DNA from: Chloroflexota bacterium
Lineage (GTDB): Bacteria; Chloroflexota; Chloroflexia; Chloroflexales; Roseiflexaceae
Direction of reading: 5' to 3'
Assembly (NCBI GenBank): GCA_030550675.1
Contig: JAUQOW010000004.1
Location: 1 to 49,334, forward strand
Length of the DNA: 49,334 nt
In this document: positions 1 through 7,422 of the stretch, one piece after another
Layout of the letters: each line of letters begins with the position of its first letter
Numbering within the stretch: the first letter of the stretch is position 1
The notes under the pieces: generated by a model
The model's input: the letters and a program-made list of their open reading frames with translations, nothing else
Databases searched by the model: none
What the model was told of the DNA's origin: nothing
Program-made: the position numbers and the translations under genes

Positions 1-102
1 GTACAGAGTACGGTGCTGCTGCTTTCGCTGATCTTCGTGCTGGTCAATCTGGCGGTCGATCTGCTTTACAGCGCCGTTGACCCGCGAATCCGCTATGACT
101 AG
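1..102 (+). CDS. ABC transporter permease, C-terminal end (DppB/OppB type, partial)
   Basis: Reading frame open from base 1 to a TAG at 100-102, giving 33 residues that end in DLLYSAVDPRIRYD. A hydrophobic segment (VLLLSLIFVLVNLAVDLLY) followed by a Y-x-x-x-DPRIRY tail is the usual carboxyl end of the first permease of a dipeptide/oligopeptide ABC importer. The next gene begins inside its stop region and encodes the matching second permease, so the two would form the membrane channel of one transporter. The rest of the gene, and presumably the substrate-binding protein and ATPases, lie outside the window. Substrate cannot be told. Confidence 0.8.
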   Translation, partial: VQSTVLLLSLIFVLVNLAVDLLYSAVDPRIRYD

Positions 103-991
103 CCCATCTGCCATAACTGATGCGCGCGCCGGCAGCCTGCTGCTTCAGCGGCGCCGCACATCGCCGCTGATCGCGGCATTCCGCCGGAATACGCCCGGTC
201 TGGTCGGGTTGGCGATGATTGTGTTGGTGGTGCTGGCGGCGCTGCTGGCGCCGGTGATCAGCCCTTACAGCCCGACGGCGCAGGTGGCGCGGCGGTTGCT
301 CGAGCCAAGCGCGCAGTATCTGCTCGGCACCGACGAGTTTGGGCGCGACATTTTTTCGCGCGTGATCTATGGTTCGCGCATTTCGCTGTACGTTGGGGCA
401 GTGTCGGTCAGCCTGGCGCTGGCGTTCGGCGGCGCGCTGGGGCTGATTTCAGGGTATCTCGGCGGGCGCGTCGATACGCTGCTCATGCGGCTGGTCGATA
501 TGCTGTTCGCCATTCCGAGCCTGGTGCTGGCAATTGTCATTGCGGGCTTGCTCGGTCCGAGCCTGACGAATGCGATGATTGCGATCGGGATTGTCTATGC
601 GCCGATCTACGCCCGCCTGGTGCGCGGCGAGATGCTGGCGGTGCGCAACTACGCCTATATTGAAGCGGCGCGCGCGGTTGGAGTCCGTCCGGTGGGATTG
701 ATCTTCCGCCATTTCCTGCCGAATATTGCCGCGCCGCTGATTGTGCAGACCTCGCTGCTCCTCTCCACCGCCATTCTGGCTGAGGCGGCGCTCAGTTTCC
801 TGGGGCTTGGGGCGCAGCCGCCCGCCCCATCGTGGGGGGCGATGCTGGGCAGCGGGCGGCGCTTCATGGAGTTGACGCCGTGGGTCGCCATTGCACCAGG
901 CATTGCGATTGTGATTACGGTGCTGGGGTTCAACCTGCTGGGCGACGGCTTGCGCGACGCCCTCGATCCGCGTTTGCGCGGCAGCACGTAA
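95..991 (+). CDS. ABC transporter permease, DppC/OppC type
   Basis: A 298-residue inner-membrane permease of the dipeptide/oligopeptide/nickel importer family. Residues about 20-70 form the OppC N-terminal domain with one membrane helix. LGTDEFGRDIFSRVIYGSR is the family signature before the transmembrane domain, the EAA loop reads YIEAARAVGVRP, and the C-terminus is the typical GDGLRDALDPRLRG. I start it at ATG 95, which overlaps the stop of the upstream permease in the arrangement ATGACTAG, typical translational coupling; a TTG at 77 is in frame but less likely. No ATPase gene follows, so the remaining components are probably upstream. Confidence 0.9.
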   Translation: MTSPSAITDARAGSLLLQRRRTSPLIAAFRRNTPGLVGLAMIVLVVLAALLAPVISPYSPTAQVARRLLEPSAQYLLGTDEFGRDIFSRVIYGSRISLYVGAVSVSLALAFGGALGLISGYLGGRVDTLLMRLVDMLFAIPSLVLAIVIAGLLGPSLTNAMIAIGIVYAPIYARLVRGEMLAVRNYAYIEAARAVGVRPVGLIFRHFLPNIAAPLIVQTSLLLSTAILAEAALSFLGLGAQPPAPSWGAMLGSGRRFMELTPWVAIAPGIAIVITVLGFNLLGDGLRDALDPRLRGST

Positions 992-1003
992 GTCGATGTG
1001 AAG

Positions 1004-1100
1004 GCGTCTTGCAATCAACCGCGATTGTGCTCCGAGTTGGCGTGGGCTTCGACAGGCGCAGCCCACGCTGGCGGGATAGCGTCTCTCAATCAACCGCGAT
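1004..1100. repeat. 22-bp direct repeats flanking a TCGACAGG-type hairpin
   Basis: Near-identical 22-bp copies (positions 1004-1025 and 1079-1100, both ending CAATCAACCGCGAT) flank a short spacer holding a perfect 9-bp inverted repeat, GCGTGGGCT at 1040-1048 and AGCCCACGC at 1060-1068. The loop contains TCGACAGG, the same core seen in the 118-bp elements at 14032 and 38676. It sits directly after the permease stop and could act as a 3' hairpin, but there is no T tract. Confidence 0.6.
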
Positions 1101-1380
1101 CATTCCCCCAGCCCCAATTCGTCGAGGGTCTGGCGCAGCCCGGCGATGACGCTGTCGGCGGCGCTCGCCGGGAAGACGACGCGGATGTCCGCGCTGATCT
1201 GCACCGATTCGCCGGTGCGCAGCCGGGCTATCAGCCGCGTCCCCAGGCGGTTCACTGCGCCAGCATCGCCAGCGTGCCGCGCGTCTGCTGGCACTGCGGC
1301 AGCGCCTGCTCTTTGCGCCGGAAGACCGAGAGGGTCGCCGGGTGAAACGGGGAGCACGCCTCGAAGCGAAACGGATAGTT
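1100..1380 (-). pseudogene. Relic of a DUF499-family ATPase (frameshifted, internally deleted)
   Basis: On the minus strand, 1380-1262 translates to a segment containing SPFHPATLSVFRRKEQ and LPQCQQTRGTLAMLAQ before an in-frame stop. A different frame from about 1240 to 1100 continues with RLIARLRTGESVQISADI and VVFPASAADSVIAGL, ending at a TGA at 1100-1102. From memory of the family, both pieces resemble DUF499 ATPases (large proteins often found with phage-defence or DNA-modification genes): the first a mid-protein FHP...Q-x-TRG block, the second the extreme C-terminus. In an intact protein they lie far apart, so the locus has lost most of the gene and its frame. No start codon or Walker motif remains. 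Confidence 0.55.
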
Positions 1381-1385
1381 CTGCT

Positions 1386-1742
1386 CCATCCGTGTCCATC
1401 CATCACATCCGTGTGCATCCGTGGCCTATTTCCGGCAGCGGGGGCGCTGCGGGCTAAAGCCCTCGCTCAGTCCCTGGAAGCCCCGGCGGGGCTGGCGTGG
1501 TCGCTGGCGGTGCGCGCTTATGCGTATAAGCGGACACGGATAGACGCAGATTGGGACGGATGGGCACGGATATTTCTTGCCCGATCCGTGGCGATCCGTC
1601 GCATCCGTGCATATCCGTGTCCTATTTCTGGCAGCGGAATAGAACACGGATCGGTACGGGTGCGACAGACGAGCGCGGATCGGCGCGGATGGCACATCCG
1701 TGGACATCCGTCTCAATCCGTACTCATCCGTGTCCCCTTTGC
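1386..1742. repeat. Cluster of ATCCGTG / CACGGAT imperfect palindromes
   Basis: A gene-free stretch packed with ATCCGTG and its complement CACGGAT, arranged as blocks of CACGGAT motifs followed by blocks of ATCCGTG motifs (for example 1532-1630 and 1648-1735). Each pair could fold into a long imperfect hairpin. Open frames here are translations of the repeat and were not called. A second repeat family is embedded at 1447-1493. Confidence 0.65.
1447..1493 (+). repeat. 47-bp dispersed repeat, copy 1 (GGCTAAAGCCCT family)
   Basis: This stretch aligns without gaps to the reverse complement of 38808-38854; I count 38 of 47 matches. It contains two short palindromic parts, GGGCTAAAGCCC and AGCCCCGGCGGGGCT, suggesting a small REP-like element. 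Confidence 0.6.
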
Positions 1743-1874
1743 GAGGGCGTCATCTTGCTGCAATGCCTGCAGCCAGCGTCAGGACGGCGAGGAACCGACG
1801 GCGCAGCGCACAACACGCAGACCAACGGGATATGCGGCATGGCGAAGGTCAAGAGAGAAGCCGCCCGATAACGC

Positions 1875-1960
1875 TGGTGCCGGAGACGGGACTCGAACCC
1901 GTACGGGGTTGCCCCCATCGGTTTTTAAGACCGAAGCGTCTGCCATTCCGCCACTCCGGC
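1875..1960 (-). tRNA. tRNA-Leu (anticodon TAA)
   Basis: On the minus strand the gene starts GCCGGAGTGGCGGAATGGCA and ends CTCCGGCACCA. The acceptor stem GCCGGAG/CTCCGGC pairs fully. The anticodon stem-loop is TCGGT-CTTAAAA-ACCGA with anticodon TAA, the variable arm GGGGGCAACCCC marks a class II tRNA, and the T loop reads GGTTCGAGTCC. The 3' CCA is encoded in the genome (1875-1877). It decodes UUA. Confidence 0.97.
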
Positions 1961-1977
1961 ATTTTATTCCTGATCTA

Positions 1978-2006
1978 TCTTAACACACGCAGGCAAGGGG
2001 TTTCAA
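1978..2006 (-). promoter_or_regulatory. Putative sigma-70 promoter of tRNA-Leu
   Basis: On the minus strand, TTGAAA (2001-2006) is followed after 17 bp by TTAAGA (1978-1983). The predicted start would be about 10 nt before the mature tRNA 5' end at 1960. Confidence 0.5.
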
Positions 2007-2044
2007 CTCCTGGCAGGAGTTAAAGGTCAGGGGTTACCTGCTAC

Positions 2045-2155
2045 CTTCGCATGTTCAACCTGCAACCGCCACACGTTCAACGTGCAACCTTACTACCTTC
2101 GCACCTTCAACCCGTAACCTTCCCACGTGCAACGTTCAACGTTCAACGTTCAACG
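2045..2155. repeat. Low-complexity CTTCAACC / GTTCAACGT microrepeats
   Basis: Short iterated words (CCTTCGCACCTTCAACC, GTTCAACGTTCAACGTTCAA) fill the space between the tRNA promoter and fabZ and run into the last codons of fabZ. The same sort of GGTTGAAGG iteration recurs at 16625-16660 and near 49090, so it is a dispersed microsatellite family of this genome. Confidence 0.55.
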
Positions 2156-2567
2156 CAAACATCAACTCCGCCTCACACACCACCTGCCCGTTCACGGTCG
2201 CAACTCCCGTCCCTTTGCCAATGCCGCGCCGCATTTTGTCGAACCGCACCTCCAACCGCAGGGTGTCGCCCGGATAAACCGGCTTACGGAAGCGCACCCC
2301 GTCAATCCCGGCAAAAAACGCAATCTTCCCCCGGTTCTCCGGCAGACTCAATGCTGCCACTGCGCCAGTCTGCGCCAGCGCCTCGACGATCAGCACCCCC
2401 GGCATAATGGGATGGTCGGGGAAATGTCCCTGAAAGAATGGCTCGTTAATCGTCACCAGTTTTTCGCCAACCGCTCGCTGCCCCGGCTCAAGTTCGAGAA
2501 TGCGGTCAATCAACAGAAATGGGTAACGATGCGGAATGATTGCCATGATTTCCTGGATGTTCAGCAT
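2136..2567 (-). CDS. fabZ: (3R)-hydroxyacyl-ACP dehydratase FabZ
   Basis: Cytoplasmic hot-dog-fold dehydratase that removes water from 3-hydroxyacyl-ACP in the type II fatty-acid elongation cycle. The 143-residue product has the N-terminal [14 protein letters not shown] block, catalytic His48 in [13 protein letters not shown] and the conserved Glu62 in [10 protein letters not shown], and [10 protein letters not shown] near the end: all family hallmarks at normal length. I chose the ATG at 2567 (MLNIQEIM...) rather than the upstream GTG at 2591, because AAAGGG lies about 8 nt before it and the family normally starts here. It is monocistronic in this window; the spacer on its 3' side is repeat DNA. 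Confidence 0.95.
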   Translation of the reverse strand: MLNIQEIMAIIPHRYPFLLIDRILELEPGQRAVGEKLVTINEPFFQGHFPDHPIMPGVLIVEALAQTGAVAALSLPENRGKIAFFAGIDGVRFRKPVYPGDTLRLEVRFDKMRRGIGKGTGVATVNGQVVCEAELMFALNVER

Positions 2568-2789
2568 ATGCAGCGCCCTTTCAGCCTGCACAACCGTTGC
2601 AACCAGCCGCAGTATACCAGAGATCGCGCCAGCCCTGAAGGAGCTTCTGCGCTCTGAGCGCGGGCTTATGGTTTTTGAAAAAATAATTCGCCATCCCAGA
2701 CCGACGTATGGTGAAAGCTTTGGCGAACCGGTGGCGAACGTTGTGAAAGAGGCATCGAGCTGTTGGTGCGGCGCGTCGAGGTTGTTCGC

Positions 2790-3604
2790 TCAGCGATGCG
2801 TGTGAGTGACCTGCTGGCGCATCCAGCGCCGCAATGTTTCGATCAGCGGGCGCCATGATGTATCGGTCGGCAAGGGGATGAGCTGGAGGCGGCCCGCAGA
2901 TCCTGAACGAACTCCGACAGGACAGCCAGCGTGATGTCCTTCGCCCGCCGCGTGACGACACGCCCGGTCACCGCATCCAGGCTGCCAACGATCCGCAAGG
3001 TCGCAATCGGCGGCCAGGCTGCGTTCGGCGCACGTCTGATCCGCGCCTGCGCGCCCATCGCCACTCGACAGGGTCGGTTGGCGGGTCACAATCACGTCAT
3101 CCAGATACACGGCGGGCATCTGCGTCGGGTGGGCGTAGGCTTCCGCAACTACGCGGGCAATGTCACGCCGTCTGGACAGATAGCGAGAAGCGGGACAGCG
3201 GATGTGACGACAGGCGCGTTGCTACGTGATCCCCAGGCGCTCCACGCTGCGCGTCACACCGTTGCGGGAGGCGTGTCGCGCAACCGGGGGCGCGGCAGCG
3301 CAGACCGTCGCGGGTCCGGCTGGTCTGGTCGAGCCCGCACTGGCACGGATCGCGCCGCACTGTATGTTCGATCTCATGGGCGGCGGCATCCGGTTCAAGG
3401 TGCGCAGGGGGAAAACGCGGGCGCGTCATCCCGGCGAGGGAGACTATCGATGCCCTCGGCTTCCCAGTGGTTGAGCCACCCAAACTCAGAGACGGCTGTG
3501 GGATGGCGTGGCCGCAGCAGGCGGCGGGCGACGTCGGCAGGAGCGAGGCAGAGGGGCTTGCACAATTCGCAGCGTTCAGGAATGCCGAACTGTCCAATCC
3601 TCAT
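2790..3604 (-). pseudogene. Decayed gene of unknown function (three broken frames)
   Basis: Protein-like sequence runs down the minus strand but changes frame. From 3604 one frame gives MRIGQFGIPERCELCKPLC and WLNHWEAEG. Another covers 3165-3060 with YLSRRRDIARVVAEAYAHP and QMPAVYLDDVIVTRQPTLS. A third covers about 3010-2890 with AWPPIATLRIVGSLDAVTG and DITLAVLSEFVQDL. No single frame spans the region. The consecutive pieces look like one former gene with frameshifts. I do not recognise the family. With the DUF499 relic nearby this tract looks like a decaying accessory region. Confidence 0.45.
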
Positions 3605-3636
3605 CAGTCGGGGTATAGGAGCGCGGAGCGGAACAT

Positions 3637-5160
3637 CTACTCGAAGTCCCTTGCCATATCAACTGTCTGAGGAACGCCATTCGACACAGGATTGGACGCA
3701 GGCGATATGGCGCCGTCCAGTTGCGGCGCGAGCGGCAGCAGCATGGTAAACACGCTTCCCTTGCCTGGTTCACTGGAAACCAGCACCTGCCCGCCGTGCG
3801 CCTCGACCACCGAGCGAACGATAGACAGCCCCAGACCCGCGCCGCCGCCATTGTGACAACGAGACCGATCTGCACGGTAGAAGCGATCAAAGATATACGG
3901 CAGATCCTGCGGTGCAATGCCATACCCTGTGTCAGCGACGCTGAGCGCGGCATACCCGTCGCGCCTGACGAGGCTCAGCGTAATAATGCCGCCCGGCGGC
4001 GTGTGCTGGATCGCATTGACGCCGAGGTTCAGGAGCGCCTGCTTGATGCGGTCGCGATCGCCGATGACGATGACCTGATCTTCTTCGCCGATGCGCAATT
4101 GCACCTGCCCTGCCAGCGGGCGCAGTTCGCGGTGGGTTTCGAGCAGCAGCGTATCGAGTTCTACCGGCTCGCGTCGGATCTGGATCCCGGCATCATTGCG
4201 CGCCAGCAGGAGCAGGTCGTTGACCATGCGGATCAGGCGGGCAACCTCGCGTCGCATATCATCGAGCGACTCTTGCAGCAACTGCGGGTCGCGCGCCGCG
4301 CCGCGCGCCAGCACTTCCAGATTGCCCTGCATCGCCGTCAGCGGCGTGCGCAGTTCGTGCGACACATCGGCGATAAACCGGCGCTGATGATTGAATAGCG
4401 CTTCAAGTCGCGCCAGCAGATCGTTAACCGTGATTGTCAGACGTTGCAATTCATCGGCGGCGGGCGGCACTGGAATACGGCGGCTCAGGTCCTCGGCGCG
4501 CACGATACTCTGCGCCGTTTGTGCTATCTCATCAATCGGACGGAATGCCGCGCGCGTCAGCCATGCGCCGCCGCGTGCGGCTGCCAGCAGCACTATCACA
4601 CCGCCAGCCGTCAGCGCATAGAACAGGAGTTGCAGCGCGTACTGAATCTCCGCCATCGACCGCGCGACCTGGAGCACCCCAACGACCTCTTCACGGCGGG
4701 TGACCGGATTGAAATAGCGGAGCGGCGCGATCAATTCGCGGAGCTGAAGATTGCCGCGCTCAATGGTGGTAATCTGTTCCTCACCTGCAAGCGCCCTGGC
4801 AAAGCGTTGTTCGTCAAGCGTCAGCGCCGCTGTCTCTCTATCACCGATGTTTGGCGAGCGACCGACGAGGTCGCCGTCAGCGTCGAAGAACTGAACGTAC
4901 AGGTTGGTCGCCTCAAAATCGCGCACTGGCGGCTGGCGCAGAAGAATGGCGCGCAGTCGATCATCACGGAAGTAACCGTAGACTGTCTGATTACTCTCAG
5001 CAAACCCCCGGCGCAGCACCTCGACGCCTAGGCGCAGTTCACTATCAACGCTTTCCAGCAACACGCCGCGCACAATGAGGTACAATCCGACGTGCAGCGC
5101 CAGCAGCGCAATCGCAAAAAAGCCAACGTATGAAAGTGTCAGACGCATGCGTATGGACAT
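3637..5160 (-). CDS. Membrane sensor histidine kinase (HAMP, HisKA, HATPase_c), orphan
   Basis: A 507-residue two-component sensor. Membrane helices lie at about residues 9-31 and 176-196, enclosing an extracytoplasmic sensing region of roughly 145 residues that I cannot assign. A HAMP linker follows (about 197-250), then the H box FIADVSHELRTPL with phospho-acceptor His268, the N box QALLNLGVNAIQHTP, G1 DTGYGI, the F box FDRFYR and G2 GAGLGLSI. No response regulator is adjacent. The start at 5160 follows a TATAAT box by 7 nt; a longer frame upstream merely translates the tandem repeat array and was rejected. The partner regulator must be elsewhere. Confidence 0.92.
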   Translation of the reverse strand: MSIRMRLTLSYVGFFAIALLALHVGLYLIVRGVLLESVDSELRLGVEVLRRGFAESNQTVYGYFRDDRLRAILLRQPPVRDFEATNLYVQFFDADGDLVGRSPNIGDRETAALTLDEQRFARALAGEEQITTIERGNLQLRELIAPLRYFNPVTRREEVVGVLQVARSMAEIQYALQLLFYALTAGGVIVLLAAARGGAWLTRAAFRPIDEIAQTAQSIVRAEDLSRRIPVPPAADELQRLTITVNDLLARLEALFNHQRRFIADVSHELRTPLTAMQGNLEVLARGAARDPQLLQESLDDMRREVARLIRMVNDLLLLARNDAGIQIRREPVELDTLLLETHRELRPLAGQVQLRIGEEDQVIVIGDRDRIKQALLNLGVNAIQHTPPGGIITLSLVRRDGYAALSVADTGYGIAPQDLPYIFDRFYRADRSRCHNGGGAGLGLSIVRSVVEAHGGQVLVSSEPGKGSVFTMLLPLAPQLDGAISPASNPVSNGVPQTVDMARDFE

Positions 5161-5167
5161 ACCTTTG

Positions 5168-5173
5168 ATTATA
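5168..5173 (-). promoter_or_regulatory. Extended -10 element, likely leaderless transcript of the sensor kinase
   Basis: Minus strand reads TGC-TATAAT, then 7 nt (CAAAGGT), then ATG at 5160. An extended -10 this close to the start codon places the expected transcription start at or next to the A of ATG. No good -35 is seen; the upstream DNA is the repeat array. AAAGGT could alternatively be read as a weak ribosome site. Confidence 0.55.
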
Positions 5174-5276
5174 GCATCCTTCGCGCGCCTTCGCGTCCTG
5201 CGTGGACGACAACCGCAGGCGGAAGCAAGGGACGGCGCGGACGGCGCACAATGAATGATGAACGTGAGTATTGCGC

Positions 5277-5520
5277 TTCGTGCGCCTTCGCGCCCTTCGT
5301 GGATGACCACAGCGGGCGGAGGAAGGGGGAAGGTGCGAACGGCGAACGACGAAAGATGCAGTCGGCGCTACGCTTCGTGCGCCTTCGCGTCCTTTGTGGA
5401 TAACCACAGCGGGCGGAGGAAGGGGGAAGGTGCGAACGGCGAACGACGAAAGATGCAGTCGGCGCTACGCTTCGTGCACCTTCGTGTCCTTCGTGGACGA
5501 CAACAGCAGGCGGCGGGGGG
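5277..5520. repeat. 97-bp tandem repeat array (2.5 clear copies plus a degenerate one)
   Basis: Units start at 5277, 5374 and 5471, exactly 97 bp apart. The first two are nearly identical and the third is truncated after about 50 bp. A more diverged copy occupies about 5175-5276. Each unit begins with TTCGTGCGCCTTCGCG and contains CCTTCGTGGA, whose complement TCCACGAAGG is the core of the 149-bp array at 42376. There are no unique spacers, so this is not a CRISPR. Confidence 0.85.
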
Positions 5521-5531
5521 AGGGTTGAAAA

Positions 5532-6773
5532 GTGGGAGATGACGTTGCTGCAATCATACACAAAAGCCTGGCATCGCTCGAGGTCGATAGAAAGCGGGTG
5601 CTGTTGATCGTGCCGGACGGGACGCGCACTGTGCCGCTGCCGCTGCTGTTCCGCCACATTCACGCCGCGCTCGCGCCGCGCGTCGCTGCGCTCGACGTGC
5701 TGATCGCCCTCGGCACCCACCAACCGATGACCGGGGCGCAGATCGACCGCCATCTGGGGGTGCGCCCAGGCGAATGGGAGACGTCTTTTCGCGGCGTGCG
5801 CGTGTTCAACCATCGCTGGGACGACCCCGCAACATTTGCGTCAGTCGGCGTCATTCCCGCATCCGAGATTGAAACCCTGAGCAACGGGCTGCTGGCTGTG
5901 CCGGTCGAGGTGCGGATCAATCGCATGGCGTTGGAGTACGACTGTCTGCTGATCTGCGGACCCGTCTTCCCCCACGAGGTCGTCGGGTTTTCTGGCGGCA
6001 ACAAATACCTGTTCCCCGGCATCAGCGGGCGCGAGGTGATTGATGTCTCGCACTGGCTTGGCGCACTGATCACCAGCTATGCGATTATCGGCGTACCAGG
6101 CGTCACGCCGGTGCGTCGCCTGATCGACCGCGCGGCGGCGCTCGTGCCGACGCCAAAGTACTGCGTGGCGGTCGTCGTTGCGCCAGAAGACGGGCAGATT
6201 CGCGGCATCTTCACCGGCTCGCCCGAAGAGGCGTGGCAGGCAGCCGCTCGCCTCTCGGCAGAGGTGCACATTCGCTACGTTGATCGTCCCTTCCAGCAGG
6301 TGTTGTCAGTTGTTCCGACGATGTATCAGGACATGTGGACCGCCGCCAAGGGGATGTACAAAGTCGAGCCGGTGGTGGCGGACGGAGGCGAGGTGATCAT
6401 CTACGCGCCGCACATCACCGAGTTCAGCGTCACCCATGGCGCAACCCTGGCAGCCATCGGCTACCACGTGCGCGATTATTTCGTCAAGCAATGGGATCGC
6501 TTCCAGCACTATCCGTGGAGCGTCCTGGCGCACAGCACGCACCTCGCAGGCGTCGGCGAGTATGACCCGCTCCACGGCGAACGACCGCGCATCCGCGTGA
6601 CGCTGGCGACCGGCATTTCAGCGGAACGCTGCGCAGCGCACAATGTCGGCTACCGCGACCCGGCGACGATTGATCCCGCCGCCTGGGCAGGGCGTGAGGC
6701 GGAAGGCGTGCTTCTGGTTCCGAGAGCGGGGGAGATGCTCTACCGGTTGCGCGATCCCCGTGCGCAGGAATAA
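5532..6773 (+). CDS. LarA-like nickel-pincer-dependent racemase/epimerase family (DUF2088)
   Basis: A 413-residue protein of the lactate racemase LarA family. The N-terminal domain carries VPDGTRTVPLPL and GTHQPMT; the C-terminal half carries GPVFPHEVVGFSGGNKYLFPG. By spacing, His148, Lys158 and His174 correspond to the LarA residues His174 (acid/base), Lys184 (cofactor thioamide anchor) and His200 (nickel ligand): the 10- and 16-residue gaps are identical. His94 may be the other catalytic base. The start is GTG 5532, preceded by a GGGAGG site. No larB, larC or larE homologues lie nearby, so the cofactor must be made elsewhere and the substrate need not be lactate. Confidence 0.8.
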   Translation: MGDDVAAIIHKSLASLEVDRKRVLLIVPDGTRTVPLPLLFRHIHAALAPRVAALDVLIALGTHQPMTGAQIDRHLGVRPGEWETSFRGVRVFNHRWDDPATFASVGVIPASEIETLSNGLLAVPVEVRINRMALEYDCLLICGPVFPHEVVGFSGGNKYLFPGISGREVIDVSHWLGALITSYAIIGVPGVTPVRRLIDRAAALVPTPKYCVAVVVAPEDGQIRGIFTGSPEEAWQAAARLSAEVHIRYVDRPFQQVLSVVPTMYQDMWTAAKGMYKVEPVVADGGEVIIYAPHITEFSVTHGATLAAIGYHVRDYFVKQWDRFQHYPWSVLAHSTHLAGVGEYDPLHGERPRIRVTLATGISAERCAAHNVGYRDPATIDPAAWAGREAEGVLLVPRAGEMLYRLRDPRAQE

Positions 6774-6796
6774 ACCAGGCAGACGCGCGACATCCG

Positions 6797-7135
6797 TTAT
6801 AATTCGAGCGCCAGTCGGACTCCCTGCTCAACGTTTTGCATCGTGCGCGCGGTCAGCCAGCCAACCCTTTGATCGAGTGCGCTTTTGTCGAGTGTAACAA
6901 TTTGTGAAACGTTGATCACCGAATCACGAGGCAATCCAGACTCTGAGGCAGAGAGGAAGACATTGCCGGGCGCCGCAGCCAGACGAAGATTTCCAGTGAT
7001 GGCGGCGACAATGCCGGTGTTCAGGCGACTGGCAGTGAACGCATCGGACTGAATAATCAACACTGGACGGCGATAGCCGCCGCCAGAACCCTGCGGATCA
7101 GGGAGGTTGGCCCACCAGATCTCACCACGCTGCAT
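6797..7135 (-). CDS. mazF: MazF/PemK-type endoribonuclease toxin
   Basis: A 112-residue toxin of type II toxin-antitoxin modules, expected to cut mRNA at short single-stranded sites. It opens QRGEIWWANL, followed by GGGYRRPVLIIQSD (conserved basic residues of the active site) and VINVSQIVTLDK, the usual PemK/MazF pattern and length. ATG 7135 overlaps the TGA of the upstream antitoxin frame (TGATG), so translation is coupled. Convergent with the LarA-like gene, 23 bp apart. The toxin frame is intact although its antitoxin lacks a standard start codon. Confidence 0.9.
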   Translation of the reverse strand: MQRGEIWWANLPDPQGSGGGYRRPVLIIQSDAFTASRLNTGIVAAITGNLRLAAAPGNVFLSASESGLPRDSVINVSQIVTLDKSALDQRVGWLTARTMQNVEQGVRLALEL

Positions 7136-7371
7136 CACCAGTCCTCGGTTGACAGCATAGCCGCCTGTGCGGCGCGCAGGGCAGGATCGAGGACGCCCGG
7201 CTCATCGGCGTACACCTGGTTGAGCGCATCGGTGATGCTTTGCCGCCGGTGAACCTGGAGATAGAACGCCAGCGCGCGCGCATACAGTTCGCTCCGCGAG
7301 AGACCATGCGCCTGAGCGAATTGTTCCGCCTCGTGAAAGAGAGCATCGGGAAGTGAAATGGCTGTTTTTAT
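7135..7371 (-). CDS. MazE-like ribbon-helix-helix antitoxin, no standard start codon
   Basis: Minus-strand frame ending in TGA at 7135-7137. From 7371 it reads (I)KTAISLPDALFHEAEQ, then GLSRSELYARALAFYL, then ITDALNQVYADEPG, ending LSTEDW; 78 residues. KTAISLPD...SRSELYARA is the familiar RHH antitoxin pattern, in which the first residue is normally Met from ATG. Here that codon is ATA (7369-7371). No in-frame ATG, GTG, TTG or CTG occurs between the upstream stop at about 7407 and the last quarter of the frame. A sigma-70 promoter and palindromic operator sit directly upstream, so the gene appears expressed. Either ATA or the following ATT is used, or the gene is damaged. Confidence 0.7.
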   Translation of the reverse strand: MKTAISLPDALFHEAEQFAQAHGLSRSELYARALAFYLQVHRRQSITDALNQVYADEPGVLDPALRAAQAAMLSTEDW

Positions 7372-7379
7372 AGTTTTGA

Positions 7380-7408
7380 GTATAACCGAAGTTATACCAG
7401 CATGTCAA
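7380..7408 (-). promoter_or_regulatory. Promoter and palindromic operator of the mazF-type module
   Basis: On the minus strand TTGACA (7403-7408), a 17-bp spacer and TTATAC (7380-7385) form a near-consensus promoter. A perfect inverted repeat GTATAAC-CGAA-GTTATAC at 7380-7397 covers the -10 and half the spacer, the expected place for autorepression by the antitoxin or the complex. The same DNA lies just upstream of the divergent peptidase gene and may influence it. Confidence 0.75.
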
Positions 7409-7422
7409 CAAAGGAACGCGCA

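Noticed and set aside
3721-4398. 225-codon plus-strand frame inside the sensor kinase gene
   Set aside because: Mirror frame of a GC-rich gene with no motif of its own.
5161-5310. Extension of the sensor kinase frame by 50 residues
   Set aside because: The extension translates the 97-bp repeat array and lies upstream of a good -10 element; the family-like start is at 5160.
5277-5520. Possible CRISPR arrays (also at 14532 and 42376)
   Set aside because: Units are contiguous with no unique spacers, and no cas genes are present in the window.
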